Source: Ulva prolifera
Lineage: Eukaryota; Chlorophyta; Ulvophyceae; Ulvales; Ulvaceae
Direction: 5' to 3'
DNA length: 64,000 nucleotides
Assembly (NCBI GenBank): GCA_023078555.1
Contig: CM041201.1
Span: 6,207,172-6,271,171, forward strand
Part shown: positions 40,341 to 51,800 of the stretch, in pieces
Position numbering within the stretch: position 1 is the stretch's first letter
Layout: the number at the start of each line of letters is the position of its first letter
Notes under the pieces: model-generated
Told to the model about the DNA's origin: nothing
The model's input: only the letters and a program-made list of their open reading frames with translations
The model's database searches: none
Made by a program: the position numbers and the translations under genes

Positions 40341-41510
40341 CCCTGACGGTCGTACACCACGCCACCCTCGCTGGCACGCTGTCTCGACGAAACTCGAAGC
40401 ACGAGCATTAGGAACACGACAAAACCTTCTCCTTCCCTATCCACCAATCTGAGTTGGATCTGCAGCCAAAATGCGAGGTTACAATGGCGCCTTGGCCTTA
40501 CATCGCGTCGTAGCATCGAGGTATAAGGCTCGACACGCAAGTCTCGAACATCATATTCTGAAGAATGAAAATAGTATAATCTACTGCGCTGCCAACTTGA
40601 TCAACGCAAAGGGTGCTTGTCGTCGTTGATGAAGTCAACGACACACTCGCCCTTTTTGTGCTCGACAAGGAACAGCCAGTACGATCAAGGATACACAGAT
40701 TCCGCAGCGCAAATAACCTAAGCCAATTTATATCTTAGATTGATGCGCGCTGTCCGATGTTGTTGGCTGTGAAGACAGCACCGTGAATCTCAGTTGTGCC
40801 AGCCTGGCAGCTCGGAACAAGCCGTTTCCTATAGAAAAATCGGACTATCAACATAATGCGGATGAATTGATTGATATCTCTCGTGGAACAGGCTGCGCTT
40901 AGCCACCGTGGTTGCTGGCGCCACGCGAACAACATTGGAATGAGTTGACGCGAGGCTCTCTCCACGAAATATAGATAACTGTATTAAGACATATGGACAA
41001 ACACGCGTTGGCAAGGGACAGCAGCGTGTGTATTGCAATCGTTAGGAAGCTACTGGCAACAATGGTGGCCTGCCCCGCTCGCGACAGATACAGGTATGTG
41101 CTTCAGCAGGTCATTCAATGTTCTCACTGTTGCGGACAAGAATGGCCATTCTATCGCTTCCAAACAAAATTATCACCGAAATGCGGTTGTGTTCTGCGTT
41201 GTGGCACGAAAGCCGACCTGCTGAAACGGAGAGGCTCCCGATCGGTCCTAATGCCAACCGTGCGTTCAACTGTATGTTTGAGGTTGCTATGTTACAGTGC
41301 GACGGGATGCCGAGCAGTACAGTCGAGAAGCAGTCGTTCAGTGAAACAGCGACACTAAATGACAGCGAAAATTCGCCGTGAAAGCTATGCTTCACATAAA
41401 ATGACAAACTCAGAACGTCTCGTGTTCCTGCTGTTGTTCTGATGCTTGTGCTTTCAGTTTTGTCGACACTGCAAGCTATCGAGGGTGGCGTGGTGTACAA
41501 CCATCAGGGG
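40341..41510. repeat. Inverted-repeat structure with 80-90 bp arms
   Basis: The left arm 40341-40420 starts CCCTGACGGTCGTACACCAC. The reverse complement of the right arm 41421-41510 starts CCCCTGATGGTTGTACACCA. The arms are roughly three-quarters identical with small gaps and are separated by about 1 kb. Both arms are open in outward-reading frames that preserve a similar hydrophobic stretch followed by EGGVVY. The structure may be the terminal inverted repeats of a small DNA transposon, or an inverted duplication of a first exon encoding a signal peptide. No target-site duplication is obvious. The interior holds no recognised domain. Confidence 0.6.
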
Positions 41511-42783
41511 TCGATTTGCGTAGCGGAATGTGCTTTCGCTGTGTGTGTTAGTGGTGATTCAGTGACGAGTCGGTGTGTCAGTAGCCGTCCATTCAGAAAA
41601 AGAGAAGAGATAGGATGCACATGCTGAGAGTGACGTGCTGTTGAGAGTGCCTGTAGGAGATAGGCACAACTGTCGCGATCGGTGCGACTGGTGGCGGGAA
41701 TTGCACCGTCACAGCGCGATGTGGCCACACATGCCCGGCCGGCCGGCTGCGCCGGTGCGGAATGTGTGTAACCTCATGTCGCGTCCGTCGTCCGTCATAC
41801 CCATACGCCACCCCCATGCATCCGGTGGGCAGTGTTAGGTGTCGATCTCGTGACCACAGGAACGCATAATGCCGGCGGTAGTCCAAGCAGACCAACAAGT
41901 ATAAGCTTGTAGGTTGAGCTGTGCACAATGGTCATGTAATGATTGCACCTGTCGCTTCAATAAAAGACCGCAGGACTACACCGCCCTCCGTCATGTACGA
42001 CCAGCCCTTCAAAGACCCGATCAAGTTGAACTGGTCTTGAAGGGTGGTGCAAGCATTCAGGACGGAGTCGCTGACATCGGCATATGTGGTCCCGTTGATT
42101 CGGATTTGTCAATGTCCAATAGGATACGGCTCAGTAAATTTAGGTTTACTTTTACTTTACATCGGGGCGGGCGGCAAGGAATCGACGGATGTACGCCTGC
42201 GCTGGCCATGTCTTCGGTTCCAGATCGTACCAGTGGGGAGGCTTTGCCCCCTTGCACTGGATACGGCCTGATTGCACAAATGTATCGCGATTCAGATTAA
42301 GCTGGAAGCCTTTCTCGTGGGCACGCAGCTGGTTCTCAGTGTATAGTTTCACGATTGCAGCGCGCGTGCTCCACACGCCAGGCTGCGCGACTATCTCTCG
42401 GTCATCCGTGGCTTTGCCGACAGGAAACAATGCGCCCAGATTCCAAAACGTGGGCCCACACACGCTATGTTTTGAGCTCGGCATCGTAGGCCACAAGGAA
42501 ATAAACAACCAGCGCTGCTAGGTACACCCGAAGAAGCTGCCTACAGATCGCGATGCAGCACAGTGTGCCTACAGACTTACGAAGACTTATGACAGCAACA
42601 GCTGCGCATGACCTGTTGTGCTCGCCCCTGTTGCGGGCATGCCGCAGGTTGCAGAGCGGCTGCCGCAGCATGCGCAGTCATGTGTGCCGCGCCTGCAACT
42701 TGTGACTGTGCAGACTCCATGCATAGCCGCCAGTTCGATCTGTCATGTTGCTCACTCATGAGCAAGTCGGCTCTCTGGGCGGA

Positions 42784-42784
<1 letters not shown>
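41511..42784. other. No confident gene
   Basis: A minus-strand frame at 42508-42152 (118 aa) contains WYDLEPKTWPAQAYIRRF but matches no family I know. It adjoins the dispersed repeat at 42065-42150 and may be part of an unidentified element. The plus-strand frame beginning at 41442 encodes a possible secreted Cys-containing peptide that starts in the right arm of the inverted repeat. Confidence 0.35.
42065..42150 (+). repeat. Dispersed repeat shared with the SINE tail at 60276-60355
   Basis: The two copies share GGCATATGTGGTCCCGTT, TGTCAATGTCCAATA and GATACGGCTCA in the same order and spacing. The flanks here are not obviously tRNA-like, so this may be a 5'-truncated SINE copy or a domain shared by different elements. 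Confidence 0.7.

Positions 42785-42864
<80 letters not shown>
42785..42864. repeat. (TG)n microsatellite, 80 bp
   Basis: 40 uninterrupted TG units in a gene-poor interval. Confidence 0.97.
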
Positions 42865-42866
<2 letters not shown>

Positions 42867-44500
42867 CGCGGCCTCTGCAGCAGATGCATGCATGCAAGGC
42901 AAGCAATCCCCGCGCCATATTTGTATCACGCCTCACCCAAAACAGAACACTTTTGACCATGGGAACCCTTATATATACCTCGCGATTGCGACGTGGGCGC
43001 TGAGGTGCTCAAAGACTCAGGGCATGGAGGGCATGCGACGGGATATGGGAGGGCGACTCCCTCATGTGTCAACGAATCACCAAACGGGAACCGGCATCAT
43101 GCCTACAGGACCCTGAGGGGAGAACAGATCACATAAGCCTGGACACGGACACGCACCCGGCCTTCGAGACCTACACGCTTAGAACAAGCGTGTTGGGTAC
43201 AGACACCCAACAAGCCAAATTGGGTATTATGCCTCACCCAGGGGGGCATCGACTTCCGGACCCCGTGGGACGGCCACGTCGACCGCCTCTAAGAATTTAT
43301 TTGTTCAGGGAGAACAACGGTGTCCCGGCCGCGAATTCGATTCGAAGGTGTAGCATGCCCGTGCAAACATTCCCGTGCAAACAGTCCATGACTTCTCGCA
43401 ACCTGCATTGCAACAAGGTTTACGGGGCACCTGCTACATGCCACAATTCACTCGAGGGGGGTCAATGCCGGACTCAGGCTCAGGCTTGTGTTGCAGAACG
43501 CTTATTCTGAACACCAATGATGGTCTATGACCGCTTGTGCAGCTGCTCATGAGGCTGATCATGAGCACGATATCAACCTCTCTGCACCAACGCGGGCTGG
43601 TGGTCGCAGAGAGGCTGGTGGCAGGGCTGTCTATGAGCGCTGCTGCAGCGCCGGAAGAGAGCTAGGGCCAACTAATTTGGATCGGGGATACACTTCAGGG
43701 TACTGTACGAAGCCGCACGGACATGTTGTCCGCCCCCCCTTACAGAAACCTGTGAGTAACAGATGAGCCTGCGATTATCCCTGCATGTGAGTCCTATTGA
43801 TTGCAGTGCCGCTTTCCTGTTGGCTGGGGTGGCAGTGATGCGCAGCTATGGAGACAATGAGCGACCTTATACATGCAGCACGTGGTAGAGAACGTGGCGT
43901 CTCTAATTTTGATGAGCAGCACGTCATTCAAGCGTTGTGCAGAGACATGATCCATCGGCGAGACTTCTTGTTGGTGCGTCCGGTGCACGTCTCAGTGGGC
44001 CCCATCATCAATTGCGCTCGGCAATTCAGTGCAGAGCTGTCCGATTGGGGTGATTCTGTTTTGCGCTACTTCACTGTGCATGTTCAGAGGGGAAGGGTGG
44101 GGATGACGAGACCCCCAAGCATGCATGCCACTGGGCATGTCGTGAGAAGTAAGACCGGCCTGGAACCGTTGTGACAAGTTTCAGCAAAGTCTGGGTGAAT
44201 TCTGGGACGTAGGACAGGTACTTCTTTACATGCCAGGCCAGCGCGAGGGCCACAAAAAATCAAGAAGGAACCTAAAATTTTGCAGCATGCAGCAGTAGTC
44301 ACTTTGAATGCGTGCACAGGTATGTCCGCCGTCGACACTGCTGCACTGCAACAGCAACAACATAATGCGCCATGAGCGCTGCAAACGACCTCTCCGCTGC
44401 ATGGAGGGCGCCTCACATTGACATGCCGTGAGCTGCACTGCTTTGCCTACAAGCATGATCATACACAGGCCATATCAGATGACTGTAATGAAAGCCGAAC
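42865..44500. other. No confident gene
   Basis: A plus-strand frame 43848-44174 begins METMSDLIHAARGRERGV and could be an exon of an unidentified gene, without a known domain. The rest shows no coding signal I can support. Confidence 0.4.
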
Positions 44501-45226
44501 TCAAAATTCGATGGTCAACCCGTTGGATTCGAGCCAACCTTGTACTCCCTTCATTGCAATGGCTCCCTCACGTTTACTGGCTGCAATATCGGCGCCATCC
44601 TTGAACAGCATCAAGGTTGGCAGCCCGTAAACCTGCATGCTCCCTCATGCAGATCATGGACATCACAGCAACCAGCGCCTGCAAAGCTCAACAGATCCAA
44701 TCCTGCAAGGTGCACACCCCATACTTCTCCACCAGCTGTGGGTTACCATCTACCTCCACCTTGACCACTTTCAGTTGTCCATTGCTATCCGCATCGAGCT
44801 GCTTCATGACCGGGTCGATCAACTTGCATGGACCACACCAATGCGCCCAGAAGTCGACCACAACTGGGACGTCAGCCTGCATGGGTGGTGATGTTCTCCG
44901 CTGACAAGAGCAGGTCCAGTCTTCCAGACACATAGATTCAACAGCCAACAGATACATTCAAGCACAGCCTTTGGTCACACATATATGTGACCTCCTGACG
45001 AAGAGCGAAGCGGCTTGGCCACAAGCACGACGTGCTGCTTCAGATCTGTGCGGACTCGAAGTGTCACCTGGAGGACTTCGGCTTCGAAAGACGCCGTGTC
45101 AACATTGGCAACTGCGCGAGCACGATGCCGATTTATACGAGATGCCGCGTCAACGTGGCGTCTTGCGACCGGGGCAGAAAGCCAGCGCGGTTCAGCTACA
45201 GCGTTTTTTAAGTGGGACAAAGGCAT
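44501..45226 (-). CDS. Chloroplast-type thioredoxin (Trx x-like)
   Basis: Minus-strand exons 45226-45068, 44876-44718 and 44632-44501 join in phase 0 to 149 aa. The first about 35 residues (MPLSHLKNAVAEPRWLSAPV and on) are rich in Arg, Ala and Ser and lack acidic residues, like a plastid or mitochondrial transit peptide. The mature part starts near VANVDTASFEAEVL. The redox site is WCGPC, followed by VVKVEVDGNPQLVEKYGVYG, the cis-Pro segment YGLPTLMLFKDG, and SKREGAI. The VYGLP...LFKDG....S.REGAI pattern is typical of plastid thioredoxin x, which reduces 2-Cys peroxiredoxin. Exon 2 could start 27 nt earlier at another in-frame acceptor. Location is inferred from the family, so a mitochondrial site cannot be excluded. 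Start: the first ATG in frame; an upstream GTG exists but is unlikely. Confidence 0.85.
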
Positions 45227-46069
45227 CTGTCTGAACACCTATTTAAGCGCAGAGCAGGCGGGCCGAGACAGCGGGCAGAAACTCTGCGACGCAAGAAACT
45301 CGAATGTGCTGTAGGTGTGCTACGCTAAAAGAGCCCCTGATAAGAGCAACAACAACCAACAACCCCCATGCCGTGAAACACTTCCACATGATCTGCCGGC
45401 AACTTATGGGGGCTGTGACGGAAACGACGTATTGGATTTACGGAGCGCCCAGCGTGGCGTGGGAGGGATTGCATGGTTCTAATCAACCGGTGTGGCTGAT
45501 GGTGCTCACGCGGCCGTGCATCTTCGTGCACTTGTTGATGTCCTGCTTCCTGCGTTCACCACCAAATTGCAACATATGTATCCTGCACCACACCCACATC
45601 TCGCGGCATTAGCAGATCGTGTGCCTCAAGAGATGCCGAACGTCTTGCCGGTGTGGTTGGCTACTTCGCCTCATGTCAGGTACATGATCGATGCTAAGAT
45701 TTTTCGCATGATGTACCGCGCGATTCCTTAGCGACCATCGCTGCGCCCCGTCGCTGCTTGACAGCTGAGTTCGATGCGCAACATATTGCATTCGCTTATC
45801 AGTCGGGAGGTGCGGCCCCACTCAGTGTGCTTGAAGTCAGAGGGTTTCGCACTCGATGACCGCAGTACCATTTGCTGTCGTTGATTTCCTCACATCGGCG
45901 TCAAGGGGGCACGATGACGCGGTGGAGAGGCATCGCACGGGCTAGACATGTTTCTGTGTTTTCGTGTCTCAGAGATAAGGAAAATAAGAAAAGACTGCAT
46001 GCTGTACTGTTTTTGACATGCAGCGTCGAAGACCGTAAGTCGTGTGCAGACATCTTCGGCATTCAACAG
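45227..46069. other. Intergenic region and unresolved first exon of the DCAF15-like gene
   Basis: The gene at 46070 needs an upstream exon ending with two bases of a codon. A plus-strand frame from an ATG at 45914 (MTRWRGIARARHVSVFSCLR) is the best candidate, with a consensus donor GTAAGT at 46034. The phase does not match without a further adjustment, so this exon is left open. The frame 45492-45731 is unrecognised. Confidence 0.4.
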
Positions 46070-48885
46070 CACTAACTTGTGGAATCATTCAAGAAGTCTC
46101 GATCGAAGAGTTTCAGGTGTGGACATTGGCACAGGCTCTGACTTCCTCTCTGCAGTGACCCTTGGGTTCACAAGTTGCGGCACATTGATCATCACTTACA
46201 GTGCTGCAAGAGGTGAAGTGGCTTTGAAGGTACGACGCCTCATAGTGAGACAATGACGTTGCGACAACCACGTGCAATCAGGTGACATCGTGTTGTCCAA
46301 TGTGCATCGCTCTGCAGTTGTGGAAGATATGCAGTGGACATGCGGAGGCTGTGATGGAATGTCCTCTTTTTATGACTCAAATCCGTTCGACCGAGTCCAG
46401 CAGATTTGCAGGATCAGAGGCAATTGAGAATCTGAAAGTGTTTTGCCCGGGGCGCAACATGATTGGTGTGCTGCATACTCTGTAGGGATATACTGAGTCT
46501 GGACACGCTGTGATTGACCTTTTCCAGCATCTGCGGTCATTGTATGCAGTTGTTCATGGGTGGCCAGAGGTGATAACCTCGGCAGAGAGTCCAACACATT
46601 CACACGAAGTTGGGCACCCCGTATCACATTATGCAACAGTCATCCCCATCCCTGAACGTGTTCGACGCGGTCATGACTGCATCGTAAAAGTGTGCTATTC
46701 TGCTCCAGCCCTTATCTGCTGTATTCATGCTTTTCTGCGTAAAAGATTCCCCAAATACTCCGTGCAGCACAGGGCATGCCTTGGGTGGCGCACATTTCCT
46801 TTTAAGAAGACAATATGTATGCCTGGCCTTGCAGGTGCTCCATTTCCAGTGGGAATCACTGTATGACCCTCACTTTCCACCTTCCATTGGTTTGCGTGCC
46901 TACGCATTGCCTCGCACCTCGACACGTCTGAGCGCAGATAAAAATTCTCACGAGGATGCAAATCAGCGATTGAGCTGTGGCGCGTCTCCTTTGGTCGAAC
47001 CTGATGTCCTCCTTGAAATCTGCACGGGTACACGTGTGAGTCTCGTTCCGTTGGTCCAGATAAGAGAATACAGCAATTGCGATGCCACAGTGCAGCTGTG
47101 CCCCCCCCACACAGCTGTCGATTCAATTCGCCCCTATATCGGTTGTCATTCCAGAGGGCGCAATTGGATGTCGGAGCACCGATATCTTTACACATGTACA
47201 GCTGCGAATGATCTGAAACCAAGACATCGACGGCCTGGCTGCTCTTCCGCCGAAAAAAATTACTTGTTTGCTGCACGGCCTGAGGTTGGCGTCAGTGTTG
47301 GACCAGAATATTCAGATTTGGACTGCGACGAATTCGTGCGGTCATCGATACCACGATGCCTGGGCCACTCGGATTTTGAATTGCTGGACTTCTTCGTGCT
47401 TCCATGTGTTCCTGGAGCTCACACGCTAGCTACTGCTTCATCATGCAATCCGGGGCACATATCAGGTCGCACCGATCAGGGCCACGACCAACCTTTGCGG
47501 AAGATCTTCGATCAGAGCAGTGTCGACCGGGAACACCTGACAGGTGGCACTTCAGGCAAACCAGTGCATGTCCCCATCGTTGATGTGGCGCCCATAAGCT
47601 CAGTGCTCATTGTCACTGCGCTCGTGCGCACTGCGTCGTCTGTCAACAGAAACCTGACAGCATCAACTGTGGACCCAAGCTTGCGGCTGTCAAATGGTAG
47701 CACGCACAGTGCCGAAAAGCAGACTTTGTTGACAGCAGAAATGCCAGCACCCATTGCGTTCAGGACCGCACCAGTAGCCCAGCAGAAAGATCCATATTCA
47801 AATGGTGTGTGTGCGTTACAGCAGCATGCAGGAACTCTCGCACAGCAGCTGCAGGCCACAAGGGTATGGCAGATCCCAACAAGATTGTATGGCAAGATTT
47901 CAGGAACCCAATGCGAGCAGCCGCATGCGCCCACGCATGAGCAGCACCCTGATGTACACCATAGCTACACCTGCGACTCAGCCTCACATAGGCACAGAGA
48001 TATGCCAAATGCACCCAACGGTCCAGCAAATCCAAGCGCACTCCCATCCAATGAGGCAGTTGCAGTCCGGAGCATAACATTTGTGGCGCTTGTGGGATCC
48101 TGCAATGGCACCAAAGCAGGTGCTTGTTGCACATCAGGGAGGGACATGGCCAGACGCTGCTCAGAATGCCGTTTGCAAAGCCGCTGCCCGCCGTCTGGCC
48201 AGCAAAGTCTGGCAATAAGCAATAGCTGTGACCTGTGCAATTGCATTGGAGCCTCACAGGCCACTGCATTTGTGCTTGGCTACAGGCACAGCAGTGCTCA
48301 ACTCAACAGGGCACATGAGGCACTGAAAGCAGCAGCGATACCAGAGATGGAGGAGACGCCCGGTCAGAAGATTCAAGCTGGGAATAGGGCAGCTCAGGTC
48401 AGTGACGGGGAAACAGTGATGAGCAGGCGGAAGCGTCTACGAGCGGGTATGCAATATGATCGGGTTGACCGGAGGACTTCGGTGCAGAATGATGGAAATT
48501 TAGCAGGATTCCTGAGGACACAGGTGATTACTTGCTGATTGGTTGCATCTGCAATGGTGTGCCTTGATGGAGCATATCATATTGAGTCAACGTGCAGGAA
48601 TCTAGACATCACCAAACACGAAGCAACTGTGAGCTACCGCTGCAACAACGGCTGCACTGGGCAGGTTGGCAGGTGACACGCTGGGCTGCTACCGCGGTTC
48701 AAGATTGCCTTGCTGTTCCAGCTGCAGAGGCAACTCATGTCTTGTCGAACCGCAATGTAGTGCAGCAGCGAACTTCCTTGCTGGAAGTCACCTCACCTTG
48801 TTGTCCCATCAGACTCGTCAAATATGAAAGTGTATCGGACGAATCTATAATGCCTGGAAGCGAAGACCAGCTAATTGGAAAATGA
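46070..48885 (+). CDS. DCAF15-like protein (candidate CUL4-DDB1 substrate receptor), 5' end missing
   Basis: Exons 46070-46229, 46318-46437, 46528-46683, 46835-48523 and 48598-48885 (TGA) join in frame. The first four give a pattern seen in the WD40-like N-terminal domain of DCAF15. VTLGFTSCGTLIITYS corresponds to the 'FLGF..CG.Y.LSY' strand. LWKICSGHAEAVMECPLF, LRSLYAVVHGWPEV and YATVIPIPER follow in the right order, then VLHFQWESLYDPHFPP. The large fourth exon (563 codons) continues as a low-similarity, Ser/Ala/Cys-rich region without a recognised fold. The C-terminal half of animal DCAF15 is not evident. The family role is substrate recognition for the CUL4-DDB1 ubiquitin ligase. The gene structure is well supported by phase; the family assignment is tentative. 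Another DET1-like WD40 protein is the main alternative. Confidence 0.45.
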
Positions 48886-49230
48886 ATCCTTCCTCTCAAT
48901 TACTGGAATCCGATGTTCGTTTCAGGGCTGACAGGGCAATTGAAGGCTCGAGAACAGTCTGAAGTGACTCGCATTGACGTTGCAGTGCCCAAGACAGCCA
49001 AATTTTCTTGATCAGCTTGCTATCAACGTTAGACGAATGGCCCCATCAGATTGCTAATGGCTTGCATGATGCAGCTTGTCAACATCACGTGCATTGCACC
49101 CAAGTGGTCATCCCAAGCAGTTTATACATGACCAGAAGGCCACGGCCAAGAGGGGGAAGTCTGCAGGATCAGCTGTGATCTGCCGGTATCAAGCTATGTC
49201 ATAGATGGTATACGGCAACTAATGTGGCTT

Positions 49231-49284
<54 letters not shown>

Positions 49285-49477
49285 TATTCGATATGCCCTT
49301 GTCAAGATATGTGTCCTGGCCGAATCTGTTCATACTTTCCCGATGCACAGATGAGCAAATATTGACTTCTACCACTGAATTCTTGCATAACACGATTGCA
49401 TGAGGTGCCAATGCCACTTAGAACAGCTCCTTCAATCTGAAAAGGGTATCAAGGAATACCAGATTTGAGTGTCCCGG
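48886..49477. other. Convergent intergenic region
   Basis: It lies between the 3' ends of the DCAF15-like gene and the OMA1-like gene. It holds the 50-bp GT microsatellite at 49234-49283 and no coding sequence. Confidence 0.6.
49234..49283. repeat. (TG)n microsatellite, 50 bp
   Basis: 25 uninterrupted TG units between two convergent genes. Confidence 0.97.
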
Positions 49478-51228
49478 CTACCCCTCATTTGGCTTTGATG
49501 TCGAGGCAATCTGTAAGCTATCTTGGAGATAACATGGAACCTCTCTCATCACTCGTGTCACATGCACCTGCACCCTAGCACCCCGTGTTTCAAAAGAAGG
49601 ATGTGTGCTCCAGTGGTGCCCCCAATCAAGTGGTGCCGGTCTTAAGCGCTGCATCTTCGAAAACACGAGTGATGCAACTTCAGGATCGTAGCAGGCCTGC
49701 ACGCACATGCAATGTGTCATGTTGCAAGACAATTGAATTTGACCAAAGCGTGCCAAAGCGTGCCGCATCAACAACAAAAGCTTCAAGCGACATCACGACC
49801 TTGCTCATCAGGACTAATGCAATTTCATCAGCTTCTGCTTCTAACTCGCGAGACAATGGAAGATGAAGCAAAAGGTCCAGAACTTTCTTATCTGACGAAA
49901 TGCCAAGGGACTGCTCCAGTGACTCCAGCAATGTTCCCCACAAAGCATACCTGCAACGGTACTTTCACAGACTCAAGCTAACATGAATTCTACCAGATGA
50001 CAGTCCATTCCTGATCCAGCTTGCGGTTGCCCTAACACTATGAACTCAATCAAATCATACCGGGATTGCCTCTCTGAAACATGTCGAGCAATGACATGTG
50101 CCATTTCATGTGCCAGGACAAAAGCAAGTTCGGCATCTGTTTTGCACATCTGCATCAGTCCCTCTGATACAACAACAAACCCAGGTGCCATTGAATATGC
50201 CTCAATTTCGGATTGTGAACTCTTTGCAACAGAGAACATCCATTCGCGTCCCTGCAGCGTGTAGTACTAACATGAACAGCTTCGCTTGACATCAGGCGAT
50301 TAGTGTGCCCTCATGCATGTATCTCCTAGGGATGCTGGTGCAAGTCAAAGCTAGCACACCTTATGTTGCGGCAGCATGAGCTGCAGTGCATGAACAATTG
50401 CCTTTCCCACCCTCGCACACCGCTGTGTCTGGTCATCATCATCTGGCAACAACCTCACGCCTTGGTCCAACAAAGCGTGCCAAGCTCTCTCTCCAATATC
50501 AACTTCCTGGGCCTCGGTGATTAAGAGGGCCCGCTTGCGTCCAGTAAAGGGAGCACCGGCCTGTCCAGTCCAGTATGAGGCTGAAAGACCTGCAGTTCCC
50601 AACGATTCTCTCGGGTCGTAGACATAGCACAGTATATATGACACAGTGACTTTGCGATCTTTGCCGACTTTGCCGGATGTGCAAAATGCGCACCAACTGA
50701 AACAGACAGCACCATGATCCAGGCTGGAAGAAAAAGTAATTTTTGCAAAGACAATACAGAAAACGTTCCAAACAGAAGTTTTTTGCCACCCAGTATCAGC
50801 AAGATACGCTTTCCAAAAAGTCCAAACATACTCACTACTCCAAACCCAGCCACCCGCGAGGCTGCGGCGGACGACTGGTTTTTTATGCTGGAGCTTGACT
50901 TTTCAGCTGATTTATTTCCCACGACTGTACAGCAGCTTAACCGGCGTATGCTACACATCATTCTGCTGCCACCACTCTGCTGTGTGCATGTCGGGCAACA
51001 ACGAGGCTCAGAGTGGTGTGCTGTGACCCTGTAATCTGAACAGGTGGCTCTTTGAAAGGAACCAGCACGCGTGTTCCCGCCCATTTCACGGGATACAGAA
51101 GGCTGCTTTGCAGAACGCAGTTCCAGCCACGAAGGCGCGTTGCGCCACATCTTCAGCTTGACTAGAGTACGACTGACCGCCACATCTTGAGCAGCATTGC
51201 AAGCTAACGCGCGGCCAAGCCACCACAT
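49478..51228 (-). CDS. OMA1: OMA1-type M48 zinc metallopeptidase (mitochondrial)
   Basis: Minus-strand exons with consistent phase are 50696-50624, 50560-50360, 50251-50037, 49950-49800 and 49696-49478. The first exon or exons lie in 51228-50700, but the junction to 50696 is unresolved. An N-terminal region rich in Arg and Ser (from MWWLGRALACNAAQDV) looks like a mitochondrial presequence and is followed by a hydrophobic stretch. AGAPFTGRKRALLI matches the 'P.TGR..F' start of the M48 domain. The zinc site is HEMAH in LAFVLAHEMAHVIARH (two His and the catalytic Glu). The third ligand is in SRELEAEADEIALVLM. STHPSFETR is the conserved 'THP....R' near the end. OMA1 cleaves OPA1 and PINK1-pathway proteins at the inner membrane under stress in animals. 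Plant and algal versions have a role in respiratory-chain maintenance. The gene is divergent from the OST-alpha-family gene. Confidence 0.82.
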
Positions 51229-51800
51229 GCCCAGGCAAAAGAACTCACCTACTGCGGACAGGTCATGATGACTGCGAGATCACTGTCATCCACATGATTG
51301 GTAGATTGTGAATTGCCACGCGAAGGACGTCATGCACATGTGTTCGATAGCCGGCCTTGGAATCAAGTGCTGCGCTATTGTTTGCGCCGCGGCCTTAATG
51401 GTGAATTTCAATTGACTAGAACCGTCATGGCGTCGGTTCAGATCGCCAAGGCATCGCGAAAGCTTACTCGAATTCCTGCAATGCATGGAAGGCTTCGCTG
51501 GCAGGATCGATCGTGATGGTCAATAGAAATGCAAACGAATGGAGCAAGCAAAGGTACACAAAGCACGGCAGAGCAGCCAGAAAATTGGCCAGCCCGGCAA
51601 CAAATCCTGCAATCTATATCGCTTCCAACGAACCGTTCCGATGGTCCAACAACATATGCACAGTCCACATGTAGGCGAGGTCCACGTACTCGCAATTGTC
51701 AAAGTGTATTCAAACGGTGCATTCGAATAGCTGCAGCAGGGGAGATCGCACATTCTGCAGCTGTGATGGTCACAGTGCCCGTGCCAGAGCAGCATCTCCG
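51229..51800. promoter_or_regulatory. Shared upstream region of two divergent genes
   Basis: The 572 bp between the OMA1-like start (51228, minus) and the OST-alpha-family start (51801, plus) must hold both promoters unless there are unseen 5' exons. I see no TATA box or other specific element that I can support. Confidence 0.35.

Noticed and set aside
40341..41510. A piggyBac-type element on the basis of its CCCT ends
   Set aside because: There is no TTAA duplication at either side and no transposase fragment inside.
46725..47276. A 183-codon minus-strand frame
   Set aside because: It lies opposite the phase-supported DCAF15-like exon 46835-48523 and has no domain.
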